64,000 bases of DNA. It comes from Gemmobacter caeruleus. GTDB lineage: Bacteria > Pseudomonadota > Alphaproteobacteria > Rhodobacterales > Rhodobacteraceae. Positions 10,504 to 19,452 of this stretch are shown piece by piece. The position numbers and the translations under genes were made by a program. The stretch's first letter is position 1. Each line of letters opens with the position of its first letter. Location of the stretch: NCBI RefSeq assembly GCF_008271655.1, contig NZ_VKKX01000044.1, positions 295,763-359,762 on the forward strand, read 5' to 3'. Under the pieces are notes generated by a model. The model made no database searches and was not told the origin of the DNA. It saw only the letters and a list, made by a program, of their open reading frames with translations.

Positions 10504-10521
10504 ACGGCGGCGCGCCGCCGT
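10504..10521. terminator. GC palindrome between convergent aqpZ and DUF6456 gene
   Basis: A perfect 18-bp palindrome (ACGGCGGCG/CGCCGCCGT) sits 18 bp after the aqpZ stop and 10 bp after the stop of the opposite gene. There is no T-tract, so efficient intrinsic termination is uncertain. Confidence 0.4.
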
Positions 10522-10531
10522 CAGGGCCGTT

Positions 10532-11680
10532 TCAGCCGATCAGCGGACCGGCGCGGCCATAGGTTTCGTCATAATGCCGGCGCAGCCGTTGCAGCGCGAT
10601 GCGCAGCACGATCTTGCCCGAACGCGCGGCCCAGCCCATGCGCTTTTCCGCGATCTCCAACCCTTCGAGAAAACAGCAGACCCTGAGCGCCACATCCCCG
10701 AGGCCCGGGCCCAGATCGCGCAGCGCCGCCGCCACGCGGTCACGCGCGGCCGCCGGCCCCTCGGCCCGGCCCGCCTCGCCGCGAAAGCCGCCACGATCGC
10801 CGCCGGTCAGAAAGCGATCCCAGTTCTGCGCCACGCGCGGCCCCATCTGCGCCAGTTCGAAATCCTCGCGCAGGCGTTCGGCGGCCTGCACCAGATCTGG
10901 TTCCAGAAACACCTTGCCATCCTTGTCGCGCCGCCGCGCCAGCACGGCAACCGGGCTTTCGGCCAGGTTGAACCGCGCCCGGCGCAGCCCCTCGCCGCTG
11001 TCGATCTCGCGTTCCGTCCAGTCGGCATGCTGGGCGGCAAAGGGTGTCGCGGCCTCGGCCAGGCCGGAATGATGCGCCATGCGGCGGCGGTCTTCCTCCT
11101 CCACCAGGCGGCGCAGCGCGGCGCGGCCGGGGGCGGTGATCTCGTAGGTGGTCAGCCGGCCTTGCGTCTTGTGGATGACAATCCAGTCCTTGAGCGCGAA
11201 GGCCTGCGCCACGCCGCGTTCCAGCACCGCGGTCTGCACCATGCGCCCGTCACTCGCGGCGCGCAGGACGGCGGCCTTGTCCATGTCGGGGGCGATGGCC
11301 ATCACTGCGCCGGGTTCGGCCATGCGGCGCAGCACGCGGCGACCCTCGCGGGCGATGCCGGCCTCATCGAGGGTGACGGGGGTCGGGCGGATCGGGGCAG
11401 TCATGTCATCGCTCTCCTTGCTGGTCCTGTCGCGATCGAACCCGGGGCCGGCGCGCATGTCCTGCGCACGGGCCAGCGCGGCCAGCGCCTCGTCCACCAG
11501 GGGATCGTCGCGCCGCGCCTCATAGCGCCGCACCTGCCGCATGACGGTCGAGGCCGCGACCCCTTCGCGCCGCGCCAGTTCGCGCAGCGACACCCCGTCT
11601 TCGGTATGATCGAGATAGAGGCGGACGGCATCGGGCAGCCAGGCGGGCAAGGTGAAGTCAGCGCTGAGATTGGGTTCCAT
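10532..11680 (-). CDS. DUF6456 helix-turn-helix protein
   Basis: 382-residue cytoplasmic protein. Residues 10-60 form a helix-turn-helix (SLRELARREGVAASTVMRQV), and the C-terminal half matches the alphaproteobacterial DUF6456 domain (AESPVAVLARRR; VALRVCCFLEGLEIAEKRMGW; ARSGKIVLRIALQRL). Function is unknown; a DNA-binding regulatory role is inferred from the HTH. The start MEPNLSADF was chosen because the HTH follows at normal spacing; an upstream extension to 11809 is open but has no support. A CtrA-like box lies about 70 bp upstream. Confidence 0.78.
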   Translation of the reverse strand: MEPNLSADFTLPAWLPDAVRLYLDHTEDGVSLRELARREGVAASTVMRQVRRYEARRDDPLVDEALAALARAQDMRAGPGFDRDRTSKESDDMTAPIRPTPVTLDEAGIAREGRRVLRRMAEPGAVMAIAPDMDKAAVLRAASDGRMVQTAVLERGVAQAFALKDWIVIHKTQGRLTTYEITAPGRAALRRLVEEEDRRRMAHHSGLAEAATPFAAQHADWTEREIDSGEGLRRARFNLAESPVAVLARRRDKDGKVFLEPDLVQAAERLREDFELAQMGPRVAQNWDRFLTGGDRGGFRGEAGRAEGPAAARDRVAAALRDLGPGLGDVALRVCCFLEGLEIAEKRMGWAARSGKIVLRIALQRLRRHYDETYGRAGPLIG

Positions 11681-11751
11681 CGTCTCGTTTTCCTGCGGCC
11701 CTCCGGTCGCTTTGCCCGGATGAGAGCAAATTCGACCGTCGGGGCCATTGG

Positions 11752-11767
11752 TTACCCATTGGTTAAC
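11752..11767. promoter_or_regulatory. Near-consensus CtrA box TTAC-N7-TTAAC
   Basis: TTAC (11752-11755), seven bases, TTAAC (11763-11767): one mismatch from TTAA-N7-TTAAC. It lies between the divergent DUF6456 and DUF6477 genes and could serve either. The same intergenic region holds ATTGTTTCC twice (11799-11807 and 11879-11887). Confidence 0.35.
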
Positions 11768-11912
11768 AAAACCTGTCACCGCCGGGCTGAGACCCATAAT
11801 TGTTTCCAAAAGCTAAACAAAAGCTGTGGCGCCGCACGCTGAAAACGGGCGCAATGCAACGACAGGTTGTTCCGTGCCATTGTTTCCGCATCGAAAACGG
11901 GAGACCCTGCCA

Positions 11913-12209
11913 ATGACCGATTTCCGCAAAATCCTCGCCGATCTGCGTCGCCCCGCGCTGCTGCTGCGCGCCGCCCGTTGCGGGCTGAGCGACTATCAGC
12001 GTGACCGCGATCTGCGCCGGATCCTGCGTCTGGACAGCGCCGCGGGGCCGGAAAAGACCCTGCCCCGCCTGATCCGCGCCGAGGAGGAAATCGAGGAAAT
12101 CCGCCAGTCGGGCGATGCGAGCTATTCGCTCAACCGCCATATCGAGCTGCTGATCGCGCTGCTGTGCGAGGCCAATCTGCTGCCCCGCGCGCCGCAGGGC
12201 GCCGCCTGA
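11913..12209 (+). CDS. DUF6477 family protein
   Basis: 98-residue protein of a Rhodobacterales-restricted family. Recognisable features are TDFRKILADLRRP at the start, LSDYQRDRDLRRILRLD in the middle, and a glutamate-rich helix followed by SYSLNRHIELLIALLCEA. It is all helical, cytoplasmic and of unknown function. The ATG at 11913 was preferred over a GTG at 11826 because the family begins at MTDFRK. A strong hairpin follows its stop. Confidence 0.78.
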   Translation: MTDFRKILADLRRPALLLRAARCGLSDYQRDRDLRRILRLDSAAGPEKTLPRLIRAEEEIEEIRQSGDASYSLNRHIELLIALLCEANLLPRAPQGAA

Positions 12210-12246
12210 CGAGAGACGGGCAGAACTACGAACGGGCCGACATGCG

Positions 12247-12274
12247 AACGGGCCGGGGGTGACCCCGGCCCGTT
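12247..12274. terminator. Hairpin between DUF6477 gene and convergent mttB-like gene
   Basis: Twelve-base stem AACGGGCCGGGG / CCCCGGCCCGTT around a GTGA loop, followed by TTCC on the plus strand. It lies 38 bp after the DUF6477 stop and 21 bp beyond the end of the opposing gene, so it can serve both. Confidence 0.7.
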
Positions 12275-12294
12275 TCCATTTCCGCCACAATCGC

Positions 12295-13839
12295 TCAGAT
12301 GAAGGCGTCGGGCATCGAGGCCTTTTTCTGCGCGACATAGGCATCGAGCGCCTCGCGCACCCCCTCGTCCATCGCCGGCGCCTGATAATCGGCCAGTTGC
12401 TTTTTCACGCGCTCCGCCGCCAGCACCTGCGTATCGCGGGCGCCTTCCTCGTCCCAGGTCTCGAAGGGTTTGTAATCCAGCAGGTCCGACCGCCAGAAGG
12501 CCGACTTGAAATTGGCCTGGGTATGGGCGCAGCCCAGATAGTGACCGCCGGGGCCGACCTCGCGGATCGCGTCCATCCCCTGCCCGTTCTCGTCCATCAT
12601 CACGCCCTTGGCGAGGTGATGCAGCGTGCCCAGCTGGTCGGCATCCATCACGAATTTCTCGTAGCTGGAGACCAGACCGCCCTCAAGCCAGCCGCAGGCA
12701 TGAAGCATGAAGTTCACGCCGGCCAGAAGCGCCATGTTCAGGCTGTTCGCGGTCTCATAGGCCGCCTGCGCATCGGGCAGTTTCGAGCCGCAGAACGACC
12801 CGCCCGAACGGTAGGGCAGACCCAGCCGCCGCGCCAGTTGCCCGGCGCCATAGGTGATATGCGCGGCCTCGGGCGTGCCAAAGGTCGGCGCGCCGGAATT
12901 CATGTCGATCGAGGTCACGAAGGCGCCAAAGATCACCGGGGCGCCGGGGCGGATCAGCTGGCTGTAGGCCACGCCCGCCAGCACCTCGGCCAGAACCTGC
13001 GTCAGCGTGCCCGCCACGGTCACCGGCGCCATGGCGCCGCCCACGATGAAGGGGCTGATGATCGCGGCCTGCCCGGCCTTGGCATAGACCTCCAGCGCGC
13101 CCATCATTACCGAATCGAAGGTCAGCGGGCTGTTGATGTTGATGAGCGAGGTCATCACCACGTTCTGATCGACGAAATCGGCGCCGAACAGGATCTTCGA
13201 CATCTCGACCGAATCCTCGGCCCGCACCGGCTCGGTCACCGAACCCATATAGGGTTTGTCCGACAGCGTCATATGCGCGTGCAGCATGTCGAGATGGCGC
13301 TTGTTCACCGCCACGTCGGTCGGTTCGCAGACCGTGCCGCCGCTGTGATGCAGCCATTTCGACATATAGCCCAGCTTCACGAAATTCTGGAAATCGGCAA
13401 TGGTGGCATAGCGCCGGCCGCCTTCCAGATCGCGCACGAAGGGCGGGCCATAGACCGGCGCCAGCACCAGATTGCGCCCGCCGATTTCCACATTGCGGGC
13501 CGGGTTGCGGGCGTGCTGGGTAAAGGTCTTCGGCGCCGTGGCGCAGAGCTTGCGGGCCAGGCCGCGCGGAATATGCACCCGCTCGCCGCGCACATCGGCG
13601 CCGGCCGCCTTCCACAGCGCCAGCGCGCCGGGGTTTTCCAGGAAGTTGACGCCGATCTCTTCCAGAACGGTCTCGGCATTCCATTCGATGATCTGAAGCG
13701 CTTCCTCGTTCAGAATCTCGAAATTCGGAATGTTGCGCTCGATGAAGCGCGCGGTGTCAAAGCTGATGCCGGTGCGCTCGGCCCGACGGGCCGCGCCGCC
13801 GCCCCGGGCCCGACGCCCGCCTGCTGTTGCATCATTCAT
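12295..13839 (-). CDS. MttB-superfamily (trimethylamine methyltransferase-like) protein
   Basis: 514-residue TIM-barrel protein of the MttB superfamily, which demethylates quaternary or tertiary amines onto a corrinoid protein. Full length is read without any in-frame TAG, so this is the non-pyrrolysine branch whose characterised members use glycine betaine, proline betaine or carnitine. Conserved stretches include GPPFVRDLEGGRRY, SGGTVCEPTDVAVNKRH and GAPTFGTPEAAHIT. No corrinoid protein or MtaA-like partner is nearby. The start MNDATAGG was preferred; the first 20 residues are a low-complexity Arg/Gly tail. Confidence 0.85.
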   Translation of the reverse strand: MNDATAGGRRARGGGAARRAERTGISFDTARFIERNIPNFEILNEEALQIIEWNAETVLEEIGVNFLENPGALALWKAAGADVRGERVHIPRGLARKLCATAPKTFTQHARNPARNVEIGGRNLVLAPVYGPPFVRDLEGGRRYATIADFQNFVKLGYMSKWLHHSGGTVCEPTDVAVNKRHLDMLHAHMTLSDKPYMGSVTEPVRAEDSVEMSKILFGADFVDQNVVMTSLININSPLTFDSVMMGALEVYAKAGQAAIISPFIVGGAMAPVTVAGTLTQVLAEVLAGVAYSQLIRPGAPVIFGAFVTSIDMNSGAPTFGTPEAAHITYGAGQLARRLGLPYRSGGSFCGSKLPDAQAAYETANSLNMALLAGVNFMLHACGWLEGGLVSSYEKFVMDADQLGTLHHLAKGVMMDENGQGMDAIREVGPGGHYLGCAHTQANFKSAFWRSDLLDYKPFETWDEEGARDTQVLAAERVKKQLADYQAPAMDEGVREALDAYVAQKKASMPDAFI

Positions 13840-14086
13840 CCCGCCATCCTCCATACGCGCCCAAAGGGGCAGTCCTGCGTTGCCCCCTATATGCCGCCGC
13901 GCCCGCGCCGGACAAAAGCCGTTTTCGTCGCATTTGGCGCGAAAGCGACATTCCGCCCTTTCTTCTTTTCGCAAATCTCCCCGGGGGTGAGGGCCACAGG
14001 CCCGAGGGGCCGGGCAGCCCCCCGAACCCGCCCGCCCGGGCCGGTTTCCCCTTGCGATTCCGGCCCGCCAAAGCTATGGCGCGCAC

Positions 14087-15646
14087 ATGACACATCCGCA
14101 TCAACGCCTGCTCATCATCGACTTCGGCTCCCAGGTCACGCAGCTGATTGCGCGGCGCCTGCGCGAACTGAACGTCTATTGCGAAATCCACCCGTTCAAT
14201 CGTGTGGATGACCGCTTTCTCAAGGAATTCGCCCCCCGGGCCGTGATCTTTTCCGGCGGTCCGGCCAGCGTCTATGCCGAAGGCGCGCCGATGCCGCCGG
14301 CCGGCGTCTTCGATCTGGGCGTGCCGATCCTCGGCATCTGCTATGGCCAGCAGGTGATGATGCATTGCCTCGGCGGCACGGTCGAGGGCGGGCATGGCAC
14401 CGCCGAATTCGGCCGCGCCTTCGTGACGCCCAGCCCGGCGCGCCTGCCCCTTCTTGACGGCTGGTTCGCCGGCGGAGACGAGCAGGTCTGGATGAGCCAT
14501 GGCGACCATGTGTCGAAACTGGCCCCCGGATTCGAGGTCTATGGCACCTCGCCCAATGCCCCCTTCGCCATCACCGCCGATCCCGCGCGCCATTTCTATG
14601 CCGTGCAATTCCACCCCGAGGTGCATCACACGCCCAAGGGTGCGAAGCTTTACGAAAATTTCGTGCGCCTTGCAGGCTTTACCGGCGACTGGACGATGTC
14701 TTCCTACCGCGAGGACGCCATCGCGCGCATCCGTGAACAGGTGGGCGACAAGCAGGTGATCTGCGCGCTGTCGGGCGGCGTGGACAGTTCTGTCACCGCG
14801 ATCCTGATCCATGAGGCGATCGGCGACCAGCTGACCTGCGTCTTCGTGGACCATGGCCTTCTGCGCAAGAACGAGGCGCAGCAGGTGGTGGAGATGTTCC
14901 GCCAGAACTACAACCTCAACCTCATCCATGCCGATGAGAGCGAACTGTTCCTCGGCGCGCTTGAAGGGGTGTCCGACCCCGAAACCAAGCGCAAGACCAT
15001 CGGCCGGCTGTTCATCGACGTGTTCCAGAAATACGCGAACGAGATCGAAGGCGCCGAATTCCTGGCCCAGGGCACGCTTTACCCGGATGTGATCGAAAGC
15101 GTCAGCTTCTCGGGCGGGCCTTCGGTCACGATCAAGAGCCATCACAATGTCGGCGGCCTGCCGGAAAAGATGGGGTTGAAACTGGTCGAGCCGCTGCGCG
15201 AGCTGTTCAAGGACGAGGTCCGCGCGCTTGGCCGCGAACTGGGCCTGCCCGCCAGCTTCATCGGCCGCCACCCCTTCCCCGGCCCGGGTCTTGCGATCCG
15301 CTGCCCCGGCGAGATCACCCGCGAAAAGCTGGCGATCCTGCGCGAGGCGGATGCGGTCTATATCGACCAGATCCGCAAGCACGGGCTCTATGACGAGATC
15401 TGGCAGGCCTTTGCCGCGATCCTGCCGATGAAAACGGTGGGCGTGATGGGCGACGGGCGGACCTATGATTACGCGGTCGCGCTGCGGGCGGTGACCTCGG
15501 TCGATGGCATGACGGCGGATACCTATCCGTTCAGCCATGATTTCATGGGCGAGACGATGACCCGGATCATCAACGAGGTGAAGGGCGTGAACCGCGTGTT
15601 CTATGACCTCACGTCGAAACCGCCGGGCACGATCGAGCTGGAATGA
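14087..15646 (+). CDS. guaA: GMP synthase (glutamine-hydrolysing)
   Basis: 519-residue enzyme aminating XMP to GMP with glutamine. The N-terminal class I amidotransferase has the nucleophile Cys in LGICYGQQ and the His/Glu pair in [10 protein letters not shown]. The ATP pyrophosphatase P-loop is [10 protein letters not shown] (about residues 227-236), and the C-terminal dimerisation domain ends [11 protein letters not shown], matching the family terminus. A TTTTCG palindrome follows its stop by 10 bp. Confidence 0.97.
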   Translation: MTHPHQRLLIIDFGSQVTQLIARRLRELNVYCEIHPFNRVDDRFLKEFAPRAVIFSGGPASVYAEGAPMPPAGVFDLGVPILGICYGQQVMMHCLGGTVEGGHGTAEFGRAFVTPSPARLPLLDGWFAGGDEQVWMSHGDHVSKLAPGFEVYGTSPNAPFAITADPARHFYAVQFHPEVHHTPKGAKLYENFVRLAGFTGDWTMSSYREDAIARIREQVGDKQVICALSGGVDSSVTAILIHEAIGDQLTCVFVDHGLLRKNEAQQVVEMFRQNYNLNLIHADESELFLGALEGVSDPETKRKTIGRLFIDVFQKYANEIEGAEFLAQGTLYPDVIESVSFSGGPSVTIKSHHNVGGLPEKMGLKLVEPLRELFKDEVRALGRELGLPASFIGRHPFPGPGLAIRCPGEITREKLAILREADAVYIDQIRKHGLYDEIWQAFAAILPMKTVGVMGDGRTYDYAVALRAVTSVDGMTADTYPFSHDFMGETMTRIINEVKGVNRVFYDLTSKPPGTIELE

Positions 15647-15656
15647 GGCAGAGCGG

Positions 15657-15677
15657 CGATTTTTCGTCGAAAAATCG
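15657..15677. repeat. TTTTCG-T-CGAAAA palindrome after guaA
   Basis: Perfect 10-bp arms CGATTTTTCG / CGAAAAATCG around a single T, 10 bp past the guaA stop and 12 bp before the next gene. It shares the core TTTTCG-N-CGAAAA with 8618-8640, but its outer arms differ in a compensated way (GAT/ATC here, GAG/CTC there). Confidence 0.75.
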
Positions 15678-15689
15678 GGGGGATGCGGC

Positions 15690-15968
15690 ATGGTGAGGTT
15701 GCGCGGACAGTTGATCTGCATGACAGAGGACGACCGCGCGGTCGTCCTGGCGCATGTGGCCGATCACATCGCCCTGACCCGGGCGGAACCCGGTTGCCTG
15801 TCCTTTGACATCGCGGAAACCGACGATCCCATGACCTTCGAAGTGATGGAGAGCTTTCGGGACCGCGCCGCCTTTGACGCGCATCAGGCCCGCACCCGCG
15901 ACAGTGCCTGGTTCGCCGCGACCCGCCATATCCTGCGCGATTTCCGCATCGAGGAGGTGGGCGACTGA
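15690..15968 (+). CDS. Putative quinol monooxygenase (ABM domain)
   Basis: 92-residue dimeric ferredoxin-like fold of the antibiotic biosynthesis monooxygenase family (YgiN-like). Motifs typical of the family are the N-terminal VRLRGQLIC strand, HIALTRAEPGCLSFDI and ESFRDRAAFDAHQAR. Substrates range from quinols to heme, so function is open. The start at 15690 was preferred because longer versions would read through the palindrome at 15657. Confidence 0.82.
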   Translation: MVRLRGQLICMTEDDRAVVLAHVADHIALTRAEPGCLSFDIAETDDPMTFEVMESFRDRAAFDAHQARTRDSAWFAATRHILRDFRIEEVGD

Positions 15969-15989
15969 TCGCCCACCCTGCCACGCTAT

Positions 15990-17145
15990 TTAGGCCGGCG
16001 CCAGTTCGCCGCCGACCGACCGGTGTTCCCAGATCGCCACGATCAGCAGGATCGCCGTCGAGGCGATATTGAGCCCCAGCAGGTTCAGCCAGGGCAGCGC
16101 GGCCAGCAGGCCTAGGCAGGCGCCAGCCCCACCATATGCGACAGCGGATAGTTCCGCCCCGAGATCTGCTTGAACCAGCCATTCCCCGCCAGGAACAGCA
16201 GCACCCCGCCCAGCACGCTGGCCGCTTCGGCCAGGGTCGCGGGGTCGGCCGGATGCGCGATCGACCGCTCCGCGCCGACCGCAGCCAGCACGATGCCGGC
16301 CACGATCGGGATATGGGCATAGGTGAAGGCCAGCCGCGCGAGCCGCCCGGGATCGTCGGAATGTTCGATCTGATGTGTGGCGCGGCGATGGCCGATGTGG
16401 AAATAGACCCACCACAGGCCAATCGCGCCCAGCAGACTGGAGAGGAAGGCCGCCATGGTCGTCGTCGTCCACTCCATCTCGGCGAAAGTGGCACCAGAGA
16501 CGAGCAGCGTCTCGCAAGGCAGATGATGACGAACAGGCCGCAGCGCTCTGCGATATGGCCGCCCCTGACCTCCCAGTTGTGCGTGCCGTCGCGGCCGAGA
16601 CCGGGCACATACATGCCGGTGACCGGCCCGAGATAGTCGATGACCACTGCCGCGATCCAGAGCGGCAGCCGCCCGTGATGCGCATCGGCCAGACCGCCGG
16701 CGATCCAGAACAGCGCGCCGACCGAGAACCAGATGATGATCCGCAGCTAGGTGCTGCGCAAGACCAGATCCTGACGCGAGACGGCGAACATGAAGCCGGT
16801 CCGCCCCAGTTGCATCGCGACATAGGCCAGTGCGAAGACCAGCCCGCGCGACCCGAAGGCCTCGGGGATCGACATCGACAGGAACAGCCCCGCCGTCATC
16901 AGCACAAAGACCAGGGCCCGGACATAGGTCCGCTCCGGATCGAGGCGGTTCAGCACCCAGGTCGTGTAAATCCAGACCCACCAGATCGCCAGAAAGATCA
17001 GCGCGGCCTCGACCGCGCCGAGCAGCGAATAGTGATGCAACAGAAGGTGGCTGACCTGGGTGATCGCAAAGACATAGACAAGATCGTAGAAAAGTTCCGC
17101 AAAACCGACGCGGCTGTCAGTCGCGCGCAAAAGCGTGCGGGCCAT
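15990..17145 (-). pseudogene. Broken low-temperature-requirement A (LtrA) membrane protein gene
   Basis: The pieces together spell a LtrA-family polytopic membrane protein of about 385 residues in three reading frames. It begins at 17145 (MARTLLRATDSRVGFAELF after a GGAGG ribosome site). An in-frame TAG interrupts at 16747-16749, and the reading continues in the same frame to about 16520. There one base is missing (the family's CLGETLL becomes CLARRC), moving to a second frame. A further shift near 16110-16125 leads to a third frame ending WEHRSVGGELAPA at the TAA at 15990. One nonsense and two frameshift lesions make a functional product unlikely; the role of LtrA proteins is unknown. Confidence 0.88.
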
Positions 17146-17232
17146 GATACCTCCAACATGAACGGGCGGTCGAAGGTAAGGGGCTGGACAATCCCGGCAA
17201 GCCTCGCCACCACTGGCGGGAAGGAGACCGCC

Positions 17233-18126
17233 ATGCCCCCATCGCACCCCCTGAAAGCCGCGCTCTGGATGGTCGGATCCATCCTGTCCTTTACCGCCAT
17301 GGCCGTGGCGGGCCGCGCGGTCTCCGGGGTGCATGACACGTTCGAGATCATGCTCTGGCGTTCGGTCACGGGCTTTGGTCTGGTGGTGCTGGTCGCCGGG
17401 GCCATGGGGCGGCTTGGCGATGTGCAGACCGCCCGCCTGCCCCAGCACCTGCTGCGCAACATCATCCATTTCTCGGGGCAGAACCTGTGGTTCTGGGCGC
17501 TGACGGCCATTCCGCTGGCGCAGGTCTTCGCGTTGGAATTCACCTCGCCGATCTGGGTGATCCTGCTGTCGCCGCTCTTGCTGGGCGAGGGGCTGACCGC
17601 GCGCAAGCTGCTGTCGGCTGGGCTGGGTTTTGTCGGGACGATGATCGTGGCGCGGCCCGATTTCGGGCGGTTCGATCCCGGAGTGCTGGCGGCGGCGGCC
17701 TCGGCGCTGTGCTTTGCCGGATCCGTGATCATGACCAAGCGGCTGACCCGGGTAGAAACGCTGGTCTCGATCCTGTTCTGGCTGACGCTGATGCAGACCG
17801 GGCTGGGGCTGCTGGCCAGCGGCTGGGACGGGCGGATCGGCCTGCCGACGCTGGCCACCCTGCCCTGGCTTCTGGTGATCGGCGCGGCGGGGGTGATCGC
17901 GCATCTATGCCTGACCATGGCGCTGAGCCTGGCCTCGGCCTCGGTCGTGGTGCCCATCGACTTTGCCCGCCTGCCGCTGATTGCTCTGGTCGGGATGGCG
18001 CTTTATCACGAGCCGCTGGACGCGGCGGTTCTGCTGGGCGGTGGCATCATCTTTCTGGCGAACTGGATCAATATCCGCGCGCGGACTGTCGCGCCGGCCA
18101 CAGCGCGTAACGTCACGCCACGCTGA
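17233..18126 (+). CDS. DMT-superfamily (EamA) transporter
   Basis: 297-residue inner-membrane protein with ten predicted helices from two EamA repeats. The first repeat begins AALWMVGSILSFTAMAVAGR and contains the family segment HFSGQNLWFWALTAIPLAQV; the second ends with AVLLGGGIIFLANWINI. Such drug/metabolite exporters have unpredictable substrates. AAGGAG precedes the ATG. It is divergent from the ltrA pseudogene by 87 bp. Confidence 0.87.
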   Translation: MPPSHPLKAALWMVGSILSFTAMAVAGRAVSGVHDTFEIMLWRSVTGFGLVVLVAGAMGRLGDVQTARLPQHLLRNIIHFSGQNLWFWALTAIPLAQVFALEFTSPIWVILLSPLLLGEGLTARKLLSAGLGFVGTMIVARPDFGRFDPGVLAAAASALCFAGSVIMTKRLTRVETLVSILFWLTLMQTGLGLLASGWDGRIGLPTLATLPWLLVIGAAGVIAHLCLTMALSLASASVVVPIDFARLPLIALVGMALYHEPLDAAVLLGGGIIFLANWINIRARTVAPATARNVTPR

Positions 18127-18140
18127 CGTCGCGTTATTGA

Positions 18141-18168
18141 TTGACCCAAAGAGAAGCCGCCGCATAGC
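18141..18168 (+). promoter_or_regulatory. Possible promoter of the FadL-type gene
   Basis: TTGACC (18141-18146), 16-bp spacer, CATAGC (18163-18168), 55 bp upstream of the ATG. The -35 match is good and the -10 weak. Confidence 0.3.
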
Positions 18169-18222
18169 CTTTTTCGCAACCGGCGGAGGAGGACACGGCC
18201 GGGTTGGAAGGGATGAGACACC

Positions 18223-19404
18223 ATGAAACAGTTCACCGCATTTTGCGGCGTGCTGGCCGCCACGACCGGGCTGACCGGCACGATGGCACTGGCCGGCGGG
18301 ATCGACCGATCGGGGCAGCCGGTCGGCGTGCTCTTTGAAAAGGGCAACTATGTCGAGTTGAGCTTTGGCCAGATCACGCCCAGCGTGAGCGGCCATGACC
18401 TTGCGGGCTTTGGCGGCGCGGCCACCGGCGGGGTGGCGGGCAAGCACAACCTGCCCGGGCTCGCGATCAAATACGATTTCAGCGACAAGCTGTCGGGCGC
18501 GCTGATCTATGACAATGCCTATGGCGCCGATATCGCCTATCCGGCGGGCAGTTCGTTCATGCTGGGCGGCACCTCCGCCACGGTGGACAGCGAGGGGTTG
18601 ACCGCGCTGCTGCGCTACAAGTTCACCGAGCAATTCTCGGTCCATGGCGGGCTGCGCGCCTCCAAGGCCTCGGGGCATGTGGCGCTGCGCGGCCGTGCCT
18701 ATGGGCCGGCCTTCGATCCGGCGGACCCCGCGACCTATCAGTCGGTCAACGGCTATGAGGCAGATCTCGCGCCCGACTGGGGCACCGGCTATGTGATCGG
18801 CGCGGCCTTTGAAAAGCCCGAGATCGCGCTGCGCGTCGCGCTGACCTATTTCTCCAAGGTGACGCACAAGTTCGACACGGTGGAGACCCTGCCGGGTGGT
18901 GCCGCCGCCGTTCTGGGCGCGGCCACCGTGAACGCGATCACCGAAACCGACACGCCGCAGGCGGTCAACCTCGATTTCCAGACCGGCATCGCCAAGGATA
19001 CGCTGGTCTTCGGCTCGATCCGCTGGGTGGACTGGTCGAATTTCGAGGTGGCGCCGGGCACCTTCTTTGGTCCGCGTCTGGGCAGCCTGACCGAGCTTGA
19101 GGATACCACGACCTATACGCTGGGTCTGGGCCGCAAGTTCAACGACAACTGGTCGGGTTCGGTCTTTGTCACCTATGAGCCGGGCGGCGATCGTCTGGTC
19201 TCGCCGCTGGCCCCGACCAATGGCTATCGCGGCTTGGGCGTGGCGGCGGTCTATACGCAGGACAACATGAAGGTCACCTTCGGCGCCCGCTATCTGGACC
19301 TGGGCAATGCCTCGCCCGAGACCGGCACGCCCGACAACGCGGTGGCCGAGATGCGCGACAACCATGCCGTCGCCGTGGGTGTGAAGGTCGGCTTCACCTT
19401 CTGA
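18223..19404 (+). CDS. Outer-membrane transport protein, OmpP1/FadL/TodX family
   Basis: 393-residue beta-barrel for uptake of hydrophobic molecules such as long-chain fatty acids or aromatics. A signal peptide ends near residue 25 (MALAGG). The mature part has alternating aromatic strands (YVELSFGQITP, LSGALIYDNAYGADIAYP, TYTLGLGRKFNDNWSGSVFVTYEPGG) and ends VGVKVGFTF, the terminal aromatic expected for BAM-dependent insertion. It lies alone, followed by a repeated terminator. Confidence 0.88.
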   Translation: MKQFTAFCGVLAATTGLTGTMALAGGIDRSGQPVGVLFEKGNYVELSFGQITPSVSGHDLAGFGGAATGGVAGKHNLPGLAIKYDFSDKLSGALIYDNAYGADIAYPAGSSFMLGGTSATVDSEGLTALLRYKFTEQFSVHGGLRASKASGHVALRGRAYGPAFDPADPATYQSVNGYEADLAPDWGTGYVIGAAFEKPEIALRVALTYFSKVTHKFDTVETLPGGAAAVLGAATVNAITETDTPQAVNLDFQTGIAKDTLVFGSIRWVDWSNFEVAPGTFFGPRLGSLTELEDTTTYTLGLGRKFNDNWSGSVFVTYEPGGDRLVSPLAPTNGYRGLGVAAVYTQDNMKVTFGARYLDLGNASPETGTPDNAVAEMRDNHAVAVGVKVGFTF

Positions 19405-19425
19405 TCCGGCCCCCTGCCGGCGATG

Positions 19426-19452
19426 AAAGGCCCCGCCCGGCGCGGGGCCTTT
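19426..19452 (+). terminator. Intrinsic terminator of the FadL-type gene
   Basis: Ten-base stem AAAGGCCCCG (19426-19435) / CGGGGCCTTT (19443-19452), 7-nt loop, followed by GTTTTTG, 21 bp after the stop. The descending arm and T-tract are then repeated twice downstream. Confidence 0.8.

Noticed and set aside
13832-15721. 629-codon minus-strand open frame over guaA
   Set aside because: guaA is complete on the plus strand with all catalytic motifs; the shadow is His/Asp/Arg-rich without a family.
15990-17145. ltrA lesions as a single sequencing error
   Set aside because: One nonsense codon and two separate frame changes spread over 640 bp are unlikely to be one error, though resequencing would settle it.
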